From NCBI RefSeq assembly GCF_020164435.1, contig NZ_JAIUDQ010000003.1:124001-188000 (forward strand): 64,000 nt of DNA, written 5' to 3'. The notes beneath the pieces are model-generated. The model was not told the origin of the DNA, did not search any database, and saw only the letters and a program-made list of their open reading frames with translations. The stretch comes from Phyllobacterium lublinensis (lineage in GTDB: Bacteria > Pseudomonadota > Alphaproteobacteria > Rhizobiales > Rhizobiaceae). The translations under genes and the position numbers were made by a program. How positions within the stretch are numbered: the first letter of the stretch is position 1; each line of letters opens with the position of its first letter. Below, piece by piece: positions 36,328 through 45,123 of the stretch.

Positions 36328-38070
36328 TCACGTGGCATCAAGCGATTGGTCGCGCCTGCGTCGTGATACGTTCATCTCGGTCCGTTCCTTGGCCATGTCG
36401 CTGACCGCGGCGCGCAGCGCCGGGTGCCGTGCCATGAAGACATTGAAGTCCCGGCGTTCGAGGACAAGGAATTGGCAAAAATCGACGGCAATGACGTCGG
36501 CTGTACGGCGTCCGCCGCTGAGCAATGCCATCTCGCCGAAAAATGAGCCTGCTTCGAGCGGAACGTTCTCGTCTTCCAGTTCGACCTCGACGGCTCCGGA
36601 AGAGATGAAATACATGCCATCCCCGCGATCGCCCGCCCTGACGACCCGTTCGCCCGGCGACGCCGATTTTGGCCTGAACAGCAGCAGCAACTCTTCCTGC
36701 GAGTCTTCGCCAACCTGCGCGAACATCGGAAAAGTCTCGATCAATTCCTGCATCTCGAGTTGATGCTGCCGATTTCTCTCTTCGTTTCGTTTCTGGATGA
36801 CTGCCAGTTCGCGGGCAAGCTTGTCACTGTTCCGCTTGCCATAGCGCAGGAACAGTCCCGGCCAGGCTGATCGAATGCTCTTTTGCAGGCCCTCTCCGGC
36901 AAGGAGAACCAGAGGGTTCAGCGTAATCGACAGGATTGCCCCGGCCAGAATGAGGTCTTGCCCCTCGCGAGGCAACAGACCGAGCGAAACGCCGAGACCC
37001 GCCAGTATGAAGGAAAACTCACCGATCTGCGCAAGGCCGGCGGCAATGGAGAGGCCCATGCCAACGGGATATCGCAGCATGAGGACGATGCAAAAGGCAA
37101 TCACCGAACGTGCAACGATGATGAGCGCCAGGACCGCCAACACGGCAAAGGGATCGCGAACAAGGATCGAAGGGTCGAACAGCATGCCCACGGATACGAA
37201 GAACAGCACCGAGAATGCATTCTGCAGTGGCAGCGAGTCGGCGGCCGCCCTGTGGCTGAGATGCGATTCGCTCATCACCACGCCGGCAAAGAATGCGCCG
37301 AGCGCAAAGGATACGCCGAAGATCTCGGCAGATCCGAAGGCAATGCCAAGCGCAATCGCAAGGACGGACAGTCTGAACAGCTCGGGTGAGCCGGTGCGTG
37401 CGACCAGGGTCAGTATCCACGGCACCACCCGCGGCCCGAACACGATCGCCAGGACGGCGAACCCTCCCACCTGCAGCAGGGTTATGCCGATCGTCACGGC
37501 AATCGGTATGTCAGGCTGCCCGGAGGCTGCTTCGGTATTGCCACCGAGGACGCCGGCAAGGGCAGGCAGCAGCACGAGCGCAAGCACCATCGCAAGGTCT
37601 TCGACGATAAGCCAGCCGATGGCCACCCTGCCATCGGCGGAGTCCACCTTGTTCTGTTCCTCAAGTGCCTTGAGAAGCACAACCGTACTGGCGACGGAAA
37701 GGCTCAGTCCAAAGACAAGACCCGCGCCGAGGCTCCATCCCCACCAGGAGGCGAGGCCCATGCCGAGCAAGGTCGCCAGAAGGATCCGGCCAAGAGCACC
37801 CGGCACGGCGATGCCGCGCACGGCCAGGAGATCGGACGTGGAAAAATGCAGACCCACCCCAAACATGAGAAGGATCACACCCATTTCCGCTAGCTGGGCC
37901 GCCAGCGCGCCATCGGCGACGAAGCCAGGGGTGTAGGAACCGATCATGATACCTGCGACCAGATATCCGACGAGCGGCGGCAGGCGCAGTCGATCCGCCA
38001 GATACCCCAATACCGCTGCGAACACGAAGCCGAGGGCAACGGTTGCGATTAATCCAACTTCCTGATGCAC
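36328..38070 (-). CDS. CPA2-family cation:proton antiporter with C-terminal cyclic-nucleotide-binding domain
   Basis: A 580-residue protein. The first 390 residues form a CPA2 (YbaL/KefB-like) transport domain with 12 or so helices; RLRLPPLVGYLVAGI, VGLHFSTSDLL, and IVEDLAMVLALVLLPAL (with the paired Glu-Asp) are typical. After a charged, coiled-coil-like linker (about 395-440), a cNMP-binding domain spans about residues 445-565 (RAGDRGDGMYFISSGAVEVE and GSFFGEMALLSGGRRTADV with the phosphate-binding cassette). The usual TrkA-N regulatory domain of KefB/YbaL is absent. A role in K+ or Na+ homeostasis under nucleotide control is inferred. Confidence 0.88.
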   Translation of the reverse strand: MHQEVGLIATVALGFVFAAVLGYLADRLRLPPLVGYLVAGIMIGSYTPGFVADGALAAQLAEMGVILLMFGVGLHFSTSDLLAVRGIAVPGALGRILLATLLGMGLASWWGWSLGAGLVFGLSLSVASTVVLLKALEEQNKVDSADGRVAIGWLIVEDLAMVLALVLLPALAGVLGGNTEAASGQPDIPIAVTIGITLLQVGGFAVLAIVFGPRVVPWILTLVARTGSPELFRLSVLAIALGIAFGSAEIFGVSFALGAFFAGVVMSESHLSHRAAADSLPLQNAFSVLFFVSVGMLFDPSILVRDPFAVLAVLALIIVARSVIAFCIVLMLRYPVGMGLSIAAGLAQIGEFSFILAGLGVSLGLLPREGQDLILAGAILSITLNPLVLLAGEGLQKSIRSAWPGLFLRYGKRNSDKLARELAVIQKRNEERNRQHQLEMQELIETFPMFAQVGEDSQEELLLLFRPKSASPGERVVRAGDRGDGMYFISSGAVEVELEDENVPLEAGSFFGEMALLSGGRRTADVIAVDFCQFLVLERRDFNVFMARHPALRAAVSDMAKERTEMNVSRRRRDQSLDAT

Positions 38071-38140
38071 GTAAGTCCCTTAATTATTCCCGTGGCAGCA
38101 TATCGTTGGTTGTTTAAAGCTGCCTGTCCCGCTTCTTCTA

Positions 38141-38725
38141 TCAGTATTTCCTGCCCACTGTCATCGCTGTCCGAAACGCGTCGTCATCATCAATGAAGAC
38201 GTCTTCGGGACCGGCGCCGACAGCGTCGAAGTACCGGCTGACGAAACAGCGGAAAGCAGCACAAAGTGCGATGTCGCTGATCTGTTGGTCAGTGAATCCG
38301 GCAGATCGCAGCCGGTCAATGTCGGCCTGGGTAACCTTTGATGCATCTTTGGCGATTTTCTCCGCATATGCCAGCATCTCGACATCCTTTTCCGGAAGGC
38401 CTGCACTTCGGAAATCACCCTGGACAGCCAAAACTGCCTCCTTTGAGCCCAGATCATCGACAAGCTGCTTGCCATAGACATAGGAACAGTAGGTCGACGG
38501 CACGTGCTTGGCCGCGATGAGCGTGATCAGGCGCCACTCTCGAGCGCCAAGTGAAAATCCTGAACGAAGCCTTTCGAAGAAATCGGAATAGATCGGCAGG
38601 AAATCGGGACGCGCGGTAAAGGACCGTGCGGTCGCCATGACGAATCCATGTTGCGATTTCTGTGCATCATAGATTTCGGCAACCCTGCCTGTTGCCTCTT
38701 CTTCCCCTATCGTTCGCAAAAACAT
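38141..38725 (-). CDS. Carboxymuconolactone-decarboxylase-fold (AhpD-like) protein
   Basis: A 194-residue CMD/AhpD-like helical protein. The signature region PSTYCSYVYGKQL carries one Cys where AhpD has CxxCxxxH, so the disulfide pair and the His are not both present. EWRLITLIAAKH and IALCAAFRCFVSRYFDA are otherwise family-like. It could be a decarboxylase-like or non-canonical peroxidase-related protein. It lies 70 nt upstream of the antiporter on the same strand; a link is not demonstrated. Confidence 0.75.
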   Translation of the reverse strand: MFLRTIGEEEATGRVAEIYDAQKSQHGFVMATARSFTARPDFLPIYSDFFERLRSGFSLGAREWRLITLIAAKHVPSTYCSYVYGKQLVDDLGSKEAVLAVQGDFRSAGLPEKDVEMLAYAEKIAKDASKVTQADIDRLRSAGFTDQQISDIALCAAFRCFVSRYFDAVGAGPEDVFIDDDDAFRTAMTVGRKY

Positions 38726-39041
38726 GCTGCTCTCCCAATAAGCTTGCGCGCGCCAACCTAGCAGATTTCTGCGCGAACCGGGATTCGGAATGCCAAGATT
38801 GGGCGATGGTTCGCGATTGGCGACGGGTAGAATGGTGCCGAAGTTCGCGGATTCGGCGGCGATTCCTGCTCCGAGAGGTGAGACATAAAGTCATATTTGG
38901 CTAACTTGTTGAATTTTACAGCGAAAATTACCCTTGAGAGTCTTCTCTCTGCGCCTTGACTAGCGCGGGGCGTAACAATATGTTGCGCGCGACTTCGAAG
39001 CGGGGGTGAAGCCCTGCATTCAGCGCGCAAAGGACATTGCC

Positions 39042-39452
39042 ATGGCCACGGGGAAAAGACCCGACAAGTCAGGTTCTGTCGAAGGAGCGCAGGGTGCCGG
39101 GAAGATGCCGACTTCGGATGAGCTGGACAGCCGTCGCCGCTCTCTGGAAGCAAAGCTTGTTTCCAAAGGCGTGGGGCCAAAGCCCAGCTCCGGTGACAAG
39201 GGGACGGAAACCGCCTCCGGTGTCGCGCAGGCCATGAAGCTGTCGAGCGAATTCATCGCGGGCGTTCTGGCTGGTGCGGGGTTGGGCTGGTTAGCTGACC
39301 GATTTTTGGGTACTTCACCTTGGGGGCTGATTATTCTGCTTCTCCTTGGTTTTTGTGCTGGAACGCTGAATATCCTGCGGTCTGCAGGGCGTGTGGCGGA
39401 AAACCGCGGCGTGACCTCCATCAAAGAGGCCAACCGCGACAAACCGGAATAG
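39042..39452 (+). CDS. atpI: F0F1 ATP synthase assembly protein AtpI
   Basis: A 136-residue protein with a charged, low-complexity N-terminus (1-70) and two membrane helices: FIAGVLAGAGLGWLADRFLG and SPWGLIILLLLGFCAGTLNI. This is the AtpI/AtpZ type that assists c-ring assembly or Mg2+ uptake. AAGGA is 7-8 nt before ATG 39042. It leads the F0 operon, 51 nt before atpB. Confidence 0.88.
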   Translation: MATGKRPDKSGSVEGAQGAGKMPTSDELDSRRRSLEAKLVSKGVGPKPSSGDKGTETASGVAQAMKLSSEFIAGVLAGAGLGWLADRFLGTSPWGLIILLLLGFCAGTLNILRSAGRVAENRGVTSIKEANRDKPE

Positions 39453-39503
39453 GTCCTGGCGGCAAGTGCGCCCCAGGAATGGTACGAGAGAGACGAGGTT
39501 AGA

Positions 39504-40256
39504 GTGTCCAACGATCCGATTCATCAGTTCCATATCAACAAGTGGATCCCCATTGATGTGGGCGGAATTGATCTATCCTTCACCAATTCGTCGGCCTTCA
39601 TGCTTGCCACGGTTGGCGTGGCCTCGGCATTTCTTTACTTGACCTCATCCAATCGTGGCCTCATTCCGACCCGTTTGCAGTCGGTTTCCGAGATGGCCTA
39701 CGAATTCGTCGCATCAACCTTGCGTGAATCGGCGGGCAATGCCGGGATGAAGTTCTTCCCGTTTGTCTTCTCGCTGTTCATGTTCGTGCTCGTCGCCAAC
39801 ATGCTCGGCATGTTCCCCTATTTCTTCACCGTAACCAGCCAGATCATCGTCACCTTCGCCCTTGCAGTTCTCGTGATCGGCACCGTGCTCGCCTATGGCT
39901 TCATGAAGCACGGTTTCAAGTTCCTCGGTGTCTTTGTGCCCTCGGGCGTTCCAGCGCCGCTGCTTCTGCTGGTGGTGCCGATTGAGATCATCTCGTTCCT
40001 TTCCCGTCCGATCAGCCTTTCAGTTCGTCTTTTCGCCAACATGCTTGCTGGCCACATCACGCTGAAAGTCTTTGCAGGTTTCGTTGCTTCGCTGGGCGCG
40101 TTCGGTGCCATCGGCATTGGCGGCGCGATCCTGCCGCTTGCCATGACCGTCGCTCTGACCGGTCTCGAATTTCTTGTGGCTTTCCTTCAGGCCTACGTCT
40201 TCACGGTGCTCACATGCATGTACCTGAATGATGCAGTCCATCCCGGCGGTCACTAA
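39504..40256 (+). CDS. atpB: ATP synthase F0 subunit a
   Basis: A 250-residue integral protein. The essential Arg lies in [13 protein letters not shown], with the preceding [14 protein letters not shown], both diagnostic for subunit a, which forms the proton half-channels facing the c-ring. The start is GTG 39504 with GAGG upstream. As in other Rhizobiales, the F0 genes form an operon separate from the F1 genes, which are not in this window. Confidence 0.96.
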   Translation: MSNDPIHQFHINKWIPIDVGGIDLSFTNSSAFMLATVGVASAFLYLTSSNRGLIPTRLQSVSEMAYEFVASTLRESAGNAGMKFFPFVFSLFMFVLVANMLGMFPYFFTVTSQIIVTFALAVLVIGTVLAYGFMKHGFKFLGVFVPSGVPAPLLLLVVPIEIISFLSRPISLSVRLFANMLAGHITLKVFAGFVASLGAFGAIGIGGAILPLAMTVALTGLEFLVAFLQAYVFTVLTCMYLNDAVHPGGH

Positions 40257-40258
40257 GA

Positions 40259-40278
40259 AAACCCTCACCGGCGGGTTT
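40259..40278 (+). other. Hairpin between atpB and atpE
   Basis: AAACCC / GGGTTT with an 8-nt loop directly follows the atpB stop. It may stabilise or attenuate the mRNA before the abundant subunit c gene. This is inferred from position; no T run follows. Confidence 0.35.
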
Positions 40279-40327
40279 CCGCCAAACGTAAATCTATGAA
40301 TGAGAATTCTATCCAAAGGAGTTTAAT

Positions 40328-40555
40328 ATGGATCCGGTAGCAGCAAAGTACATCGGTGCAGGTCTCGCCTGTTTTGGTATGGCCGGAACGGCCCTCGGCC
40401 TCGGCAATATTTTCGGCAGCTATCTCTCCGGTGCGTTGCGCAACCCTTCAGCAGCTGATGGCCAGTTCGGCCGTCTGGTATTCGGCTTCGCCGTTACCGA
40501 AGCTTTGGGCATCTTCTCGCTGCTCATCGCTCTTCTGCTTCTCTTCGCTGTTTAA
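40328..40555 (+). CDS. atpE: ATP synthase F0 subunit c
   Basis: A 75-residue hairpin protein: helix 1 ([18 protein letters not shown]), the polar loop RNPSAADGQ, and helix 2 with the proton-carrying Glu58 in [10 protein letters not shown]. The polar loop is family-typical (RxPxxxxQ-like). The AAAGGAG site is 7 nt before ATG. It forms the rotor ring. Confidence 0.97.
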   Translation: MDPVAAKYIGAGLACFGMAGTALGLGNIFGSYLSGALRNPSAADGQFGRLVFGFAVTEALGIFSLLIALLLLFAV

Positions 40556-40643
40556 TTCAAACAGTGACTGATGCTGGCTGCGCCTGGCGCGGCCAGCATG
40601 CTATTTCATGATTGGGCTTGGCCCGAACCCAAGGGGGCAATAA

Positions 40644-41285
40644 ATGTTTGTGTCTTCGGCTCATGCCGCATCCACAACCGATACCATCGTCGCTCAGGGC
40701 GAAACCCACGGCGCTACCGACCCGGCTGCTCCGGGGACCACGCCTGACGCCCATGCCACGGAGACGCACACCGAAACCGGTGTCGCTCATGAGACCGGTG
40801 TATTCCCGCCCTTCGACTCTACCCATTTTGCATCGCAGATACTCTGGCTTGCCCTGACATTTGCGGTCTTCTACCTGTTCCTGTCCCGTGTGATCCTGCC
40901 ACGCATCGGCGGCATCATCGAGACCCGCCGTGATCGCATCAGCACCGACCTTGATGAGGCCGCGCGCATGAAGCAGGAGTCGGACGAATCCCTTGCTGCC
41001 TACGAGCAGGAACTCGCTGATGCCAAGAAGAAAGCCGGCGGTATTGCCCAGGCCGCCCAGGACGAGGCCAAGGCCAAAGCTGACACGGAACAGGCAAAGA
41101 TCTCTGCCGAACTTGAAAAGAAGCTGAGTGAGGCCGAGGCCAGCATTGCTGCCATCAAGGACAAGGCAATGAAGGAAGTCGGCACGATTGCCGAGGACAC
41201 CGCTCACGAGATCGTCAAGAAGATTGTCGGCGGAACCGTGGACAAGGCAAGCATTTCCGCCGCTGTCAAAGCCGTGCGGAGCTGA
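40644..41285 (+). CDS. atpF': ATP synthase F0 subunit b' (AtpF')
   Basis: A 213-residue protein: an N-terminal extension of about 55 residues (acidic, His/Thr-rich), one membrane helix ([16 protein letters not shown]), and a long charged coiled coil. This is the second, b'-type stator subunit found in alphaproteobacteria and cyanobacteria. AAGGGGG precedes ATG 40644. It forms a heterodimeric stalk with the next gene's product. Confidence 0.93.
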   Translation: MFVSSAHAASTTDTIVAQGETHGATDPAAPGTTPDAHATETHTETGVAHETGVFPPFDSTHFASQILWLALTFAVFYLFLSRVILPRIGGIIETRRDRISTDLDEAARMKQESDESLAAYEQELADAKKKAGGIAQAAQDEAKAKADTEQAKISAELEKKLSEAEASIAAIKDKAMKEVGTIAEDTAHEIVKKIVGGTVDKASISAAVKAVRS

Positions 41286-41296
41286 GGAGAACGACG

Positions 41297-41782
41297 ATGG
41301 AATTGGATGCAACATTCTTCGCCCTGGTCGGCCTCATCATCTTCCTTCTGCTCGTGGTCTTTCTCAAGGTTCCGGGTACTGTCGGCAAGTCGCTGGACGC
41401 CCGTGCCGACCGCATCCGCGACGAACTCGACGAAGCCCGTCGCCTGCGCGAGGAAGCACAGTCCCTGCTGGCTGAATATCAGCGCAAGCGCAAGGATGCC
41501 GAGAAGGAGGCAACCGAGATCGTTGCCATCGCCCAGCGCGAGGCGCACGGGCTGCTCGAGGAAGCCAGGAAGAAGACCGAGGAATATGTTGCCCGCCGCA
41601 ACAAGCTCGCCGAGCAGAAGATCGCCCAGGCCGAAGTCGAGGCAGTCAACGAGGTTCGTGCTTCTGCCGTCGATATCGCCGTTGCCGCTGCGAGCCGCAT
41701 TCTGGCCGACAAGGTCGATGCCAAGACATCGGCAGACCTTTTCAAGTCGTCGCTGACGGAAGTGAAATCCCGCCTCAACTGA
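41297..41782 (+). CDS. atpF: ATP synthase F0 subunit b
   Basis: A 161-residue protein with one N-terminal membrane helix (FALVGLIIFLLLVVFLKV) and a coiled coil rich in Glu, Arg and Ala. It pairs with b' to form the peripheral stalk. It begins 11 nt after the b' stop and ends the F0 operon; a textbook terminator follows. Confidence 0.95.
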   Translation: MELDATFFALVGLIIFLLLVVFLKVPGTVGKSLDARADRIRDELDEARRLREEAQSLLAEYQRKRKDAEKEATEIVAIAQREAHGLLEEARKKTEEYVARRNKLAEQKIAQAEVEAVNEVRASAVDIAVAAASRILADKVDAKTSADLFKSSLTEVKSRLN

Positions 41783-41806
41783 GAACCGGGACCATGCAAT
41801 CCGAAG

Positions 41807-41830
41807 AAGCCGCCGCAAGGCGGCTTTTTT
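41807..41830 (+). terminator. Intrinsic terminator of the F0 operon
   Basis: AAGCCGCC and GGCGGCTT around a GCAA tetraloop, followed by further T residues to 41830. The tetraloop and T run make it a clear rho-independent terminator. Confidence 0.92.
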
Positions 41831-41986
41831 GTTGCCGCGGTTCCGCCGCCGGCTAGGTTCGGCCCGAAAAATGTCGGGTACCGCTGTACAAACCGCGAAT
41901 CTGACCCGAGAAGTCGCCGAAATGCGGTAAAAATTTCAATTGAAGCGCTAAATCAGTAGGTACCAGGTTGAGAGCGGAGTGACCTG

Positions 41987-42646
41987 CTAGATCTGGCGGT
42001 CCTTCAGCGGCGAGAAGCTGAAGCGGTGCAGCCCCACGACCGGCCCGTGGGTTTCCATGGCGTTGCGATGAAACTCGGTGGCATAGCCGGCATGGGATTC
42101 AAGGCCGTAGAGCGGGTAATAGCGGCCGGTCTGCGCCATCATCCGGTCGCGCGTCACTTTGGCAAGGATCGAGGCTGCTGCAATGGATACGGAGCGCTGG
42201 TCGCCCTTGATGAGCGCGGTAGCGGGGCAGGGCAGGCCGGGAGCGACGTCCCGTCCATCGATGAGTGCATGGCCCGGCACAAGGGCAAGTCCGCAAACGG
42301 CTCGACGCATGGCCTCAAGGGCAGCTTTCAGGATATCGGTCGCATCGATGGCAGGCGCCGATACGCTCGCAACCGCGCAGGCCAAGGCGGTATCTGTAAT
42401 GATTTCAAACAGTTCTTCGCGGCGCTGCGCTGTCAGGCGTTTTGAATCATCAAGACCGTCAGGGATCTTCTTCGGATTGAGAATGACCGCAGCGGCCACG
42501 ACCGGACCCGCCAGCGGCCCGCGGCCCGCCTCGTCGATGCCGACGACAAGGTCTATCCCGCTGCGCATGAGTTTTCGCTCGCTGGCAAAGTCCGGTTTGC
42601 CAGGTTCGAGAGGAAGAAGCAGAGAATCAGAACGCGATCGAGCCAT
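41987..42646 (-). CDS. rnhB: Ribonuclease HII
   Basis: A 219-residue RNase HII that cleaves RNA in RNA-DNA hybrids and single ribonucleotides in [21 protein letters not shown] holds the first Asp/Glu pair and the GR(G) tip, LDDSKRLT follows, and a further catalytic Asp lies in HALIDGRDV. It is convergent with atpF across the terminator. Confidence 0.94.
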   Translation of the reverse strand: MARSRSDSLLLPLEPGKPDFASERKLMRSGIDLVVGIDEAGRGPLAGPVVAAAVILNPKKIPDGLDDSKRLTAQRREELFEIITDTALACAVASVSAPAIDATDILKAALEAMRRAVCGLALVPGHALIDGRDVAPGLPCPATALIKGDQRSVSIAAASILAKVTRDRMMAQTGRYYPLYGLESHAGYATEFHRNAMETHGPVVGLHRFSFSPLKDRQI

Positions 42647-42686
42647 GTTGCGACGAAACTCGCATTCGTTCTGATTCTCTGCAAGC

Positions 42687-42719
42687 CCTTGGGTAGCTGA
42701 TGGGGTGGGCTACCCAAGG
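42687..42719. terminator. Hairpin upstream of rnhB / after the radical SAM gene
   Basis: CCTTGGGTAG and CTACCCAAGG, a perfect 10-bp stem with a 13-nt loop, lies in the 115-bp gap between the start of rnhB and the stop of the radical SAM gene on the same strand. It would serve as the transcript end for the latter. Confidence 0.6.
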
Positions 42720-42761
42720 TCACGTCAGGCCGGATGGGGATATTGCCTGACGGAATTATGA

Positions 42762-43913
42762 TTAGAACAGTGACAATTGCTCACTGCCAGGAGTGGCCGC
42801 GAACAGGTCCGTGCGCAGCCGCCTCTTCGAAAGGTTCATGCCGAGCCGCTTCGCCGCCAGCTCAAATCGCCGCCCAATCTGCCAGGCGTAGGGGCCTTCA
42901 CCGCGCATGCGCTTGCCCCACTCGGCATCGTAATCCTTGCCGTCCCGCATCGACCTGACCAGCGACAGCACATGCCGGTAACGATCGGGATAATTGCGCA
43001 GCAGCCATTCCTTGAAGATCGGACTGACTTCCAGCGGCAAGCGAAGCAGAACGTATCCGGCCTCAAGCGCGCCCATCGCGCGGGCGCTGTCGAGAACGCG
43101 TTCGATCTCGTGATCGTTGAGACCCGGTATGACTGGCGCAACCATGACGCTGACCGGTATGCCCGCATCAGAAAGGGTGCGCAGGGCCTGCAGGCGGCGC
43201 GTTGGCGTCGAGGCGCGCGGCTCCATCGTCCGCGCGAGCTTGCCATCGAGCGTGGTTACCGAGAGCGCCACCTTGGCGAGACCCTTCTCAGCCATGCGGG
43301 CCAATATATCCTGATCGCGCATCACCAAAGCTGATTTCGTAACGATACCAACAGGATGATTGTGCGCTTCCAGGACCTGGAGAATGTCGCGCATGATGCG
43401 CCACTTCTTCTCGATCGGCTGATAAGGATCTGTATTGGTGCCGATTGCTATTGTCTTCGCCATATATCCAGGCCGTGACAATTCCTTGTCCAGCATCTTG
43501 GCGGCATCTGGCTTGGCGAAAAGTTTCGATTCGAAGTCGAGCCCCGCCGAAAGACCCATATAGCTGTGTGTCGGCCGTGCGAAACAATAGATGCAGCCAT
43601 GTTCACAGCCACGGTACGGGTTAATGGAGCGATCGAAGCTGATATCGGGAGAATCGTTACGCGTTATGATCGTCCTCGGCTTCTCGACCTGAACCTCTGT
43701 CTTGAAGGGCGGCAGATCTTCTATTGTTTCCCAGCCATCATCATAAACATGGCGGCTCTCGGCTTCGAAGCGTCCTGTCGGATTCATGCCGGCACCACGG
43801 CCGCGACGGCGCTCGCCATCAACCCGCAGCCCGGCCTCCTCGATCAGCACATTGGCATGTTGTGCGCGACCTTGCCCGAAGGCGGCCTTGTCCGCTTGCA
43901 CGACGATGTTCAT
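42762..43913 (-). CDS. PA0069-family radical SAM protein
   Basis: A 383-residue radical SAM enzyme. RGCEHGCIYCFARPTHSY carries the CxxxCxxC iron-sulfur motif, followed by TNTDPYQPIEKKWR and GIVTKSALVMRDQD, characteristic of the PA0069/SplB-like family. The chemistry and substrate are unknown. GGGAGA lies 7 nt before ATG 43913; an in-frame GTG six codons upstream is part of that site's leader. It is divergent from the glycosyltransferase-like gene. Confidence 0.87.
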   Translation of the reverse strand: MNIVVQADKAAFGQGRAQHANVLIEEAGLRVDGERRRGRGAGMNPTGRFEAESRHVYDDGWETIEDLPPFKTEVQVEKPRTIITRNDSPDISFDRSINPYRGCEHGCIYCFARPTHSYMGLSAGLDFESKLFAKPDAAKMLDKELSRPGYMAKTIAIGTNTDPYQPIEKKWRIMRDILQVLEAHNHPVGIVTKSALVMRDQDILARMAEKGLAKVALSVTTLDGKLARTMEPRASTPTRRLQALRTLSDAGIPVSVMVAPVIPGLNDHEIERVLDSARAMGALEAGYVLLRLPLEVSPIFKEWLLRNYPDRYRHVLSLVRSMRDGKDYDAEWGKRMRGEGPYAWQIGRRFELAAKRLGMNLSKRRLRTDLFAATPGSEQLSLF

Positions 43914-44054
43914 TTGCAATCTCCCTGGCACGGTGAGCGAACGAGTCGCTCATGCAACATGAATACATTCCTATCAAATAAGCAGAACAAAGCAAGAACA
44001 ATCTTCGCCAAAAGGAGGATGGAAATTCATTTAACAATACTATATTTGCTGCTG

Positions 44055-44561
44055 ATGATTTCAGTCCTGATTGAAACCCAGAATTCCGATGAACTCCTGG
44101 CCAGAACCCTTGGTGGTCTGGTTGGCGGTGCCGTTGAAGGCTTGCTGAGTGACGTGGTGGTCATCGATCACGGCTCCGTCGACCAGACCCACCGCGTAGC
44201 AGATCAGGCCGGTTGTATCTTCCTGCAGGACCAGACCCTGATCGACGGATTCAGGCGGGCGCGGAGCGAATGGTTCCTTTTTCTCGAGCCCGGCGCGCGT
44301 TTGCTTGATGGCTGGATCGAGCCTGTGGCAACCCATATCGAGCGCATGCAGGGACCAGCCTGTTTTACCCGGTCCCACACCCACAGACGCCCGTTTCTGA
44401 GCCGGGTTTTCTCCCCGGGCAATCCGCTCGCCGACGGGCTTCTGATTTCCAAGCGCCAGTCCATGGCGCTGTTCAATCCCGGCAAGAAGGCGGTTGATCT
44501 GGCGCGTGGCCTTGCCATGAAGCGGCTGAGGGCGGAAATCATTCCTGCGGCGCTGAAATAG
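44055..44561 (+). CDS. Short glycosyltransferase-2-like protein
   Basis: A 168-residue protein with a GT-A-like start MISVLIETQNSDELLARTL, the acceptor DVVVIDHGSVDQTHRVAD and a Rossmann-like middle (FRRARSEWFLFLEPGAR), so it resembles a single short GT2 domain. A canonical DxD metal motif is not evident, so activity is doubtful. The start is uncertain: ATG 44019 lies immediately after an AAGGAGG run with no spacing; the family-like start is ATG 44055. It ends 7 nt from the convergent moaB stop. Confidence 0.65.
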   Translation: MISVLIETQNSDELLARTLGGLVGGAVEGLLSDVVVIDHGSVDQTHRVADQAGCIFLQDQTLIDGFRRARSEWFLFLEPGARLLDGWIEPVATHIERMQGPACFTRSHTHRRPFLSRVFSPGNPLADGLLISKRQSMALFNPGKKAVDLARGLAMKRLRAEIIPAALK

Positions 44562-44568
44562 GGCCCCG

Positions 44569-45123
44569 TCAGCTCTTGCCGCCGGTTCGTTTCAGGTGTT
44601 CGTCCAGGCGAGGCATGATCTCGACGAAGTTGCAGGGCATGTGGCGGTAATCAAGCTGGTACTGGAGAATATTGTCCCAGGCATCCTTGCAAGCGCCTGG
44701 CGACCCCGGGATCACAAACACAAAGGTCGCGTTGACCACGCCGCCGGTTGCTCGTGATTGTATCGTCGAGGTGCCGATCTTGTCGTAGGAGATACGGTGA
44801 AACACCTCGGAGAAGCCGTCCATGCGCTTCTCGAAGATCGGCTCCAGTGCTTCAGGGGTGACATCGCGTCCGGTAAAGCCGGTGCCGCCAGTGGTGATGA
44901 CCACATCGATGTGCGGGTCTTTCGACCAAGAAAGCACGCGGTCGCGAATTTTGTCCCTGTCATCCGTCACAATGGCGCGCTCGGCCAGCGTGTGACCGGC
45001 GGCGAGAAGCCGCTCCGCCAGTATGCTGCCGGACTTGTCGTCTTCAAGCTTGCGCGTATCGGAGACCGTCAGAACGGCGATCTTGACCGGCACAAAAGGG
45101 CGTGTCTCATCGATGCGGCTCAA
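44569..45123 (-). CDS. moaB: Molybdenum cofactor biosynthesis protein MoaB
   Basis: A 184-residue MoaB/Mog-like protein, active in the adenylylation step of molybdopterin. DVVITTGGTGFTGRDVTPEA is the signature, and TVSDTRKLEDDKSG near the N-terminus is typical. The start is TTG 45123, giving LSRIDETRPF in place of the usual MxRIDETRPF; GGAGGG is 8 nt upstream inside ispE, and the 17-nt overlap implies coupling. Confidence 0.92.
   Translation of the reverse strand: MSRIDETRPFVPVKIAVLTVSDTRKLEDDKSGSILAERLLAAGHTLAERAIVTDDRDKIRDRVLSWSKDPHIDVVITTGGTGFTGRDVTPEALEPIFEKRMDGFSEVFHRISYDKIGTSTIQSRATGGVVNATFVFVIPGSPGACKDAWDNILQYQLDYRHMPCNFVEIMPRLDEHLKRTGGKS

Noticed and set aside
43566..44018. A 151-codon extension upstream of the glycosyltransferase-like gene
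   Set aside because: It is antisense of the radical SAM gene and has no GT homology; only the last part is coding.
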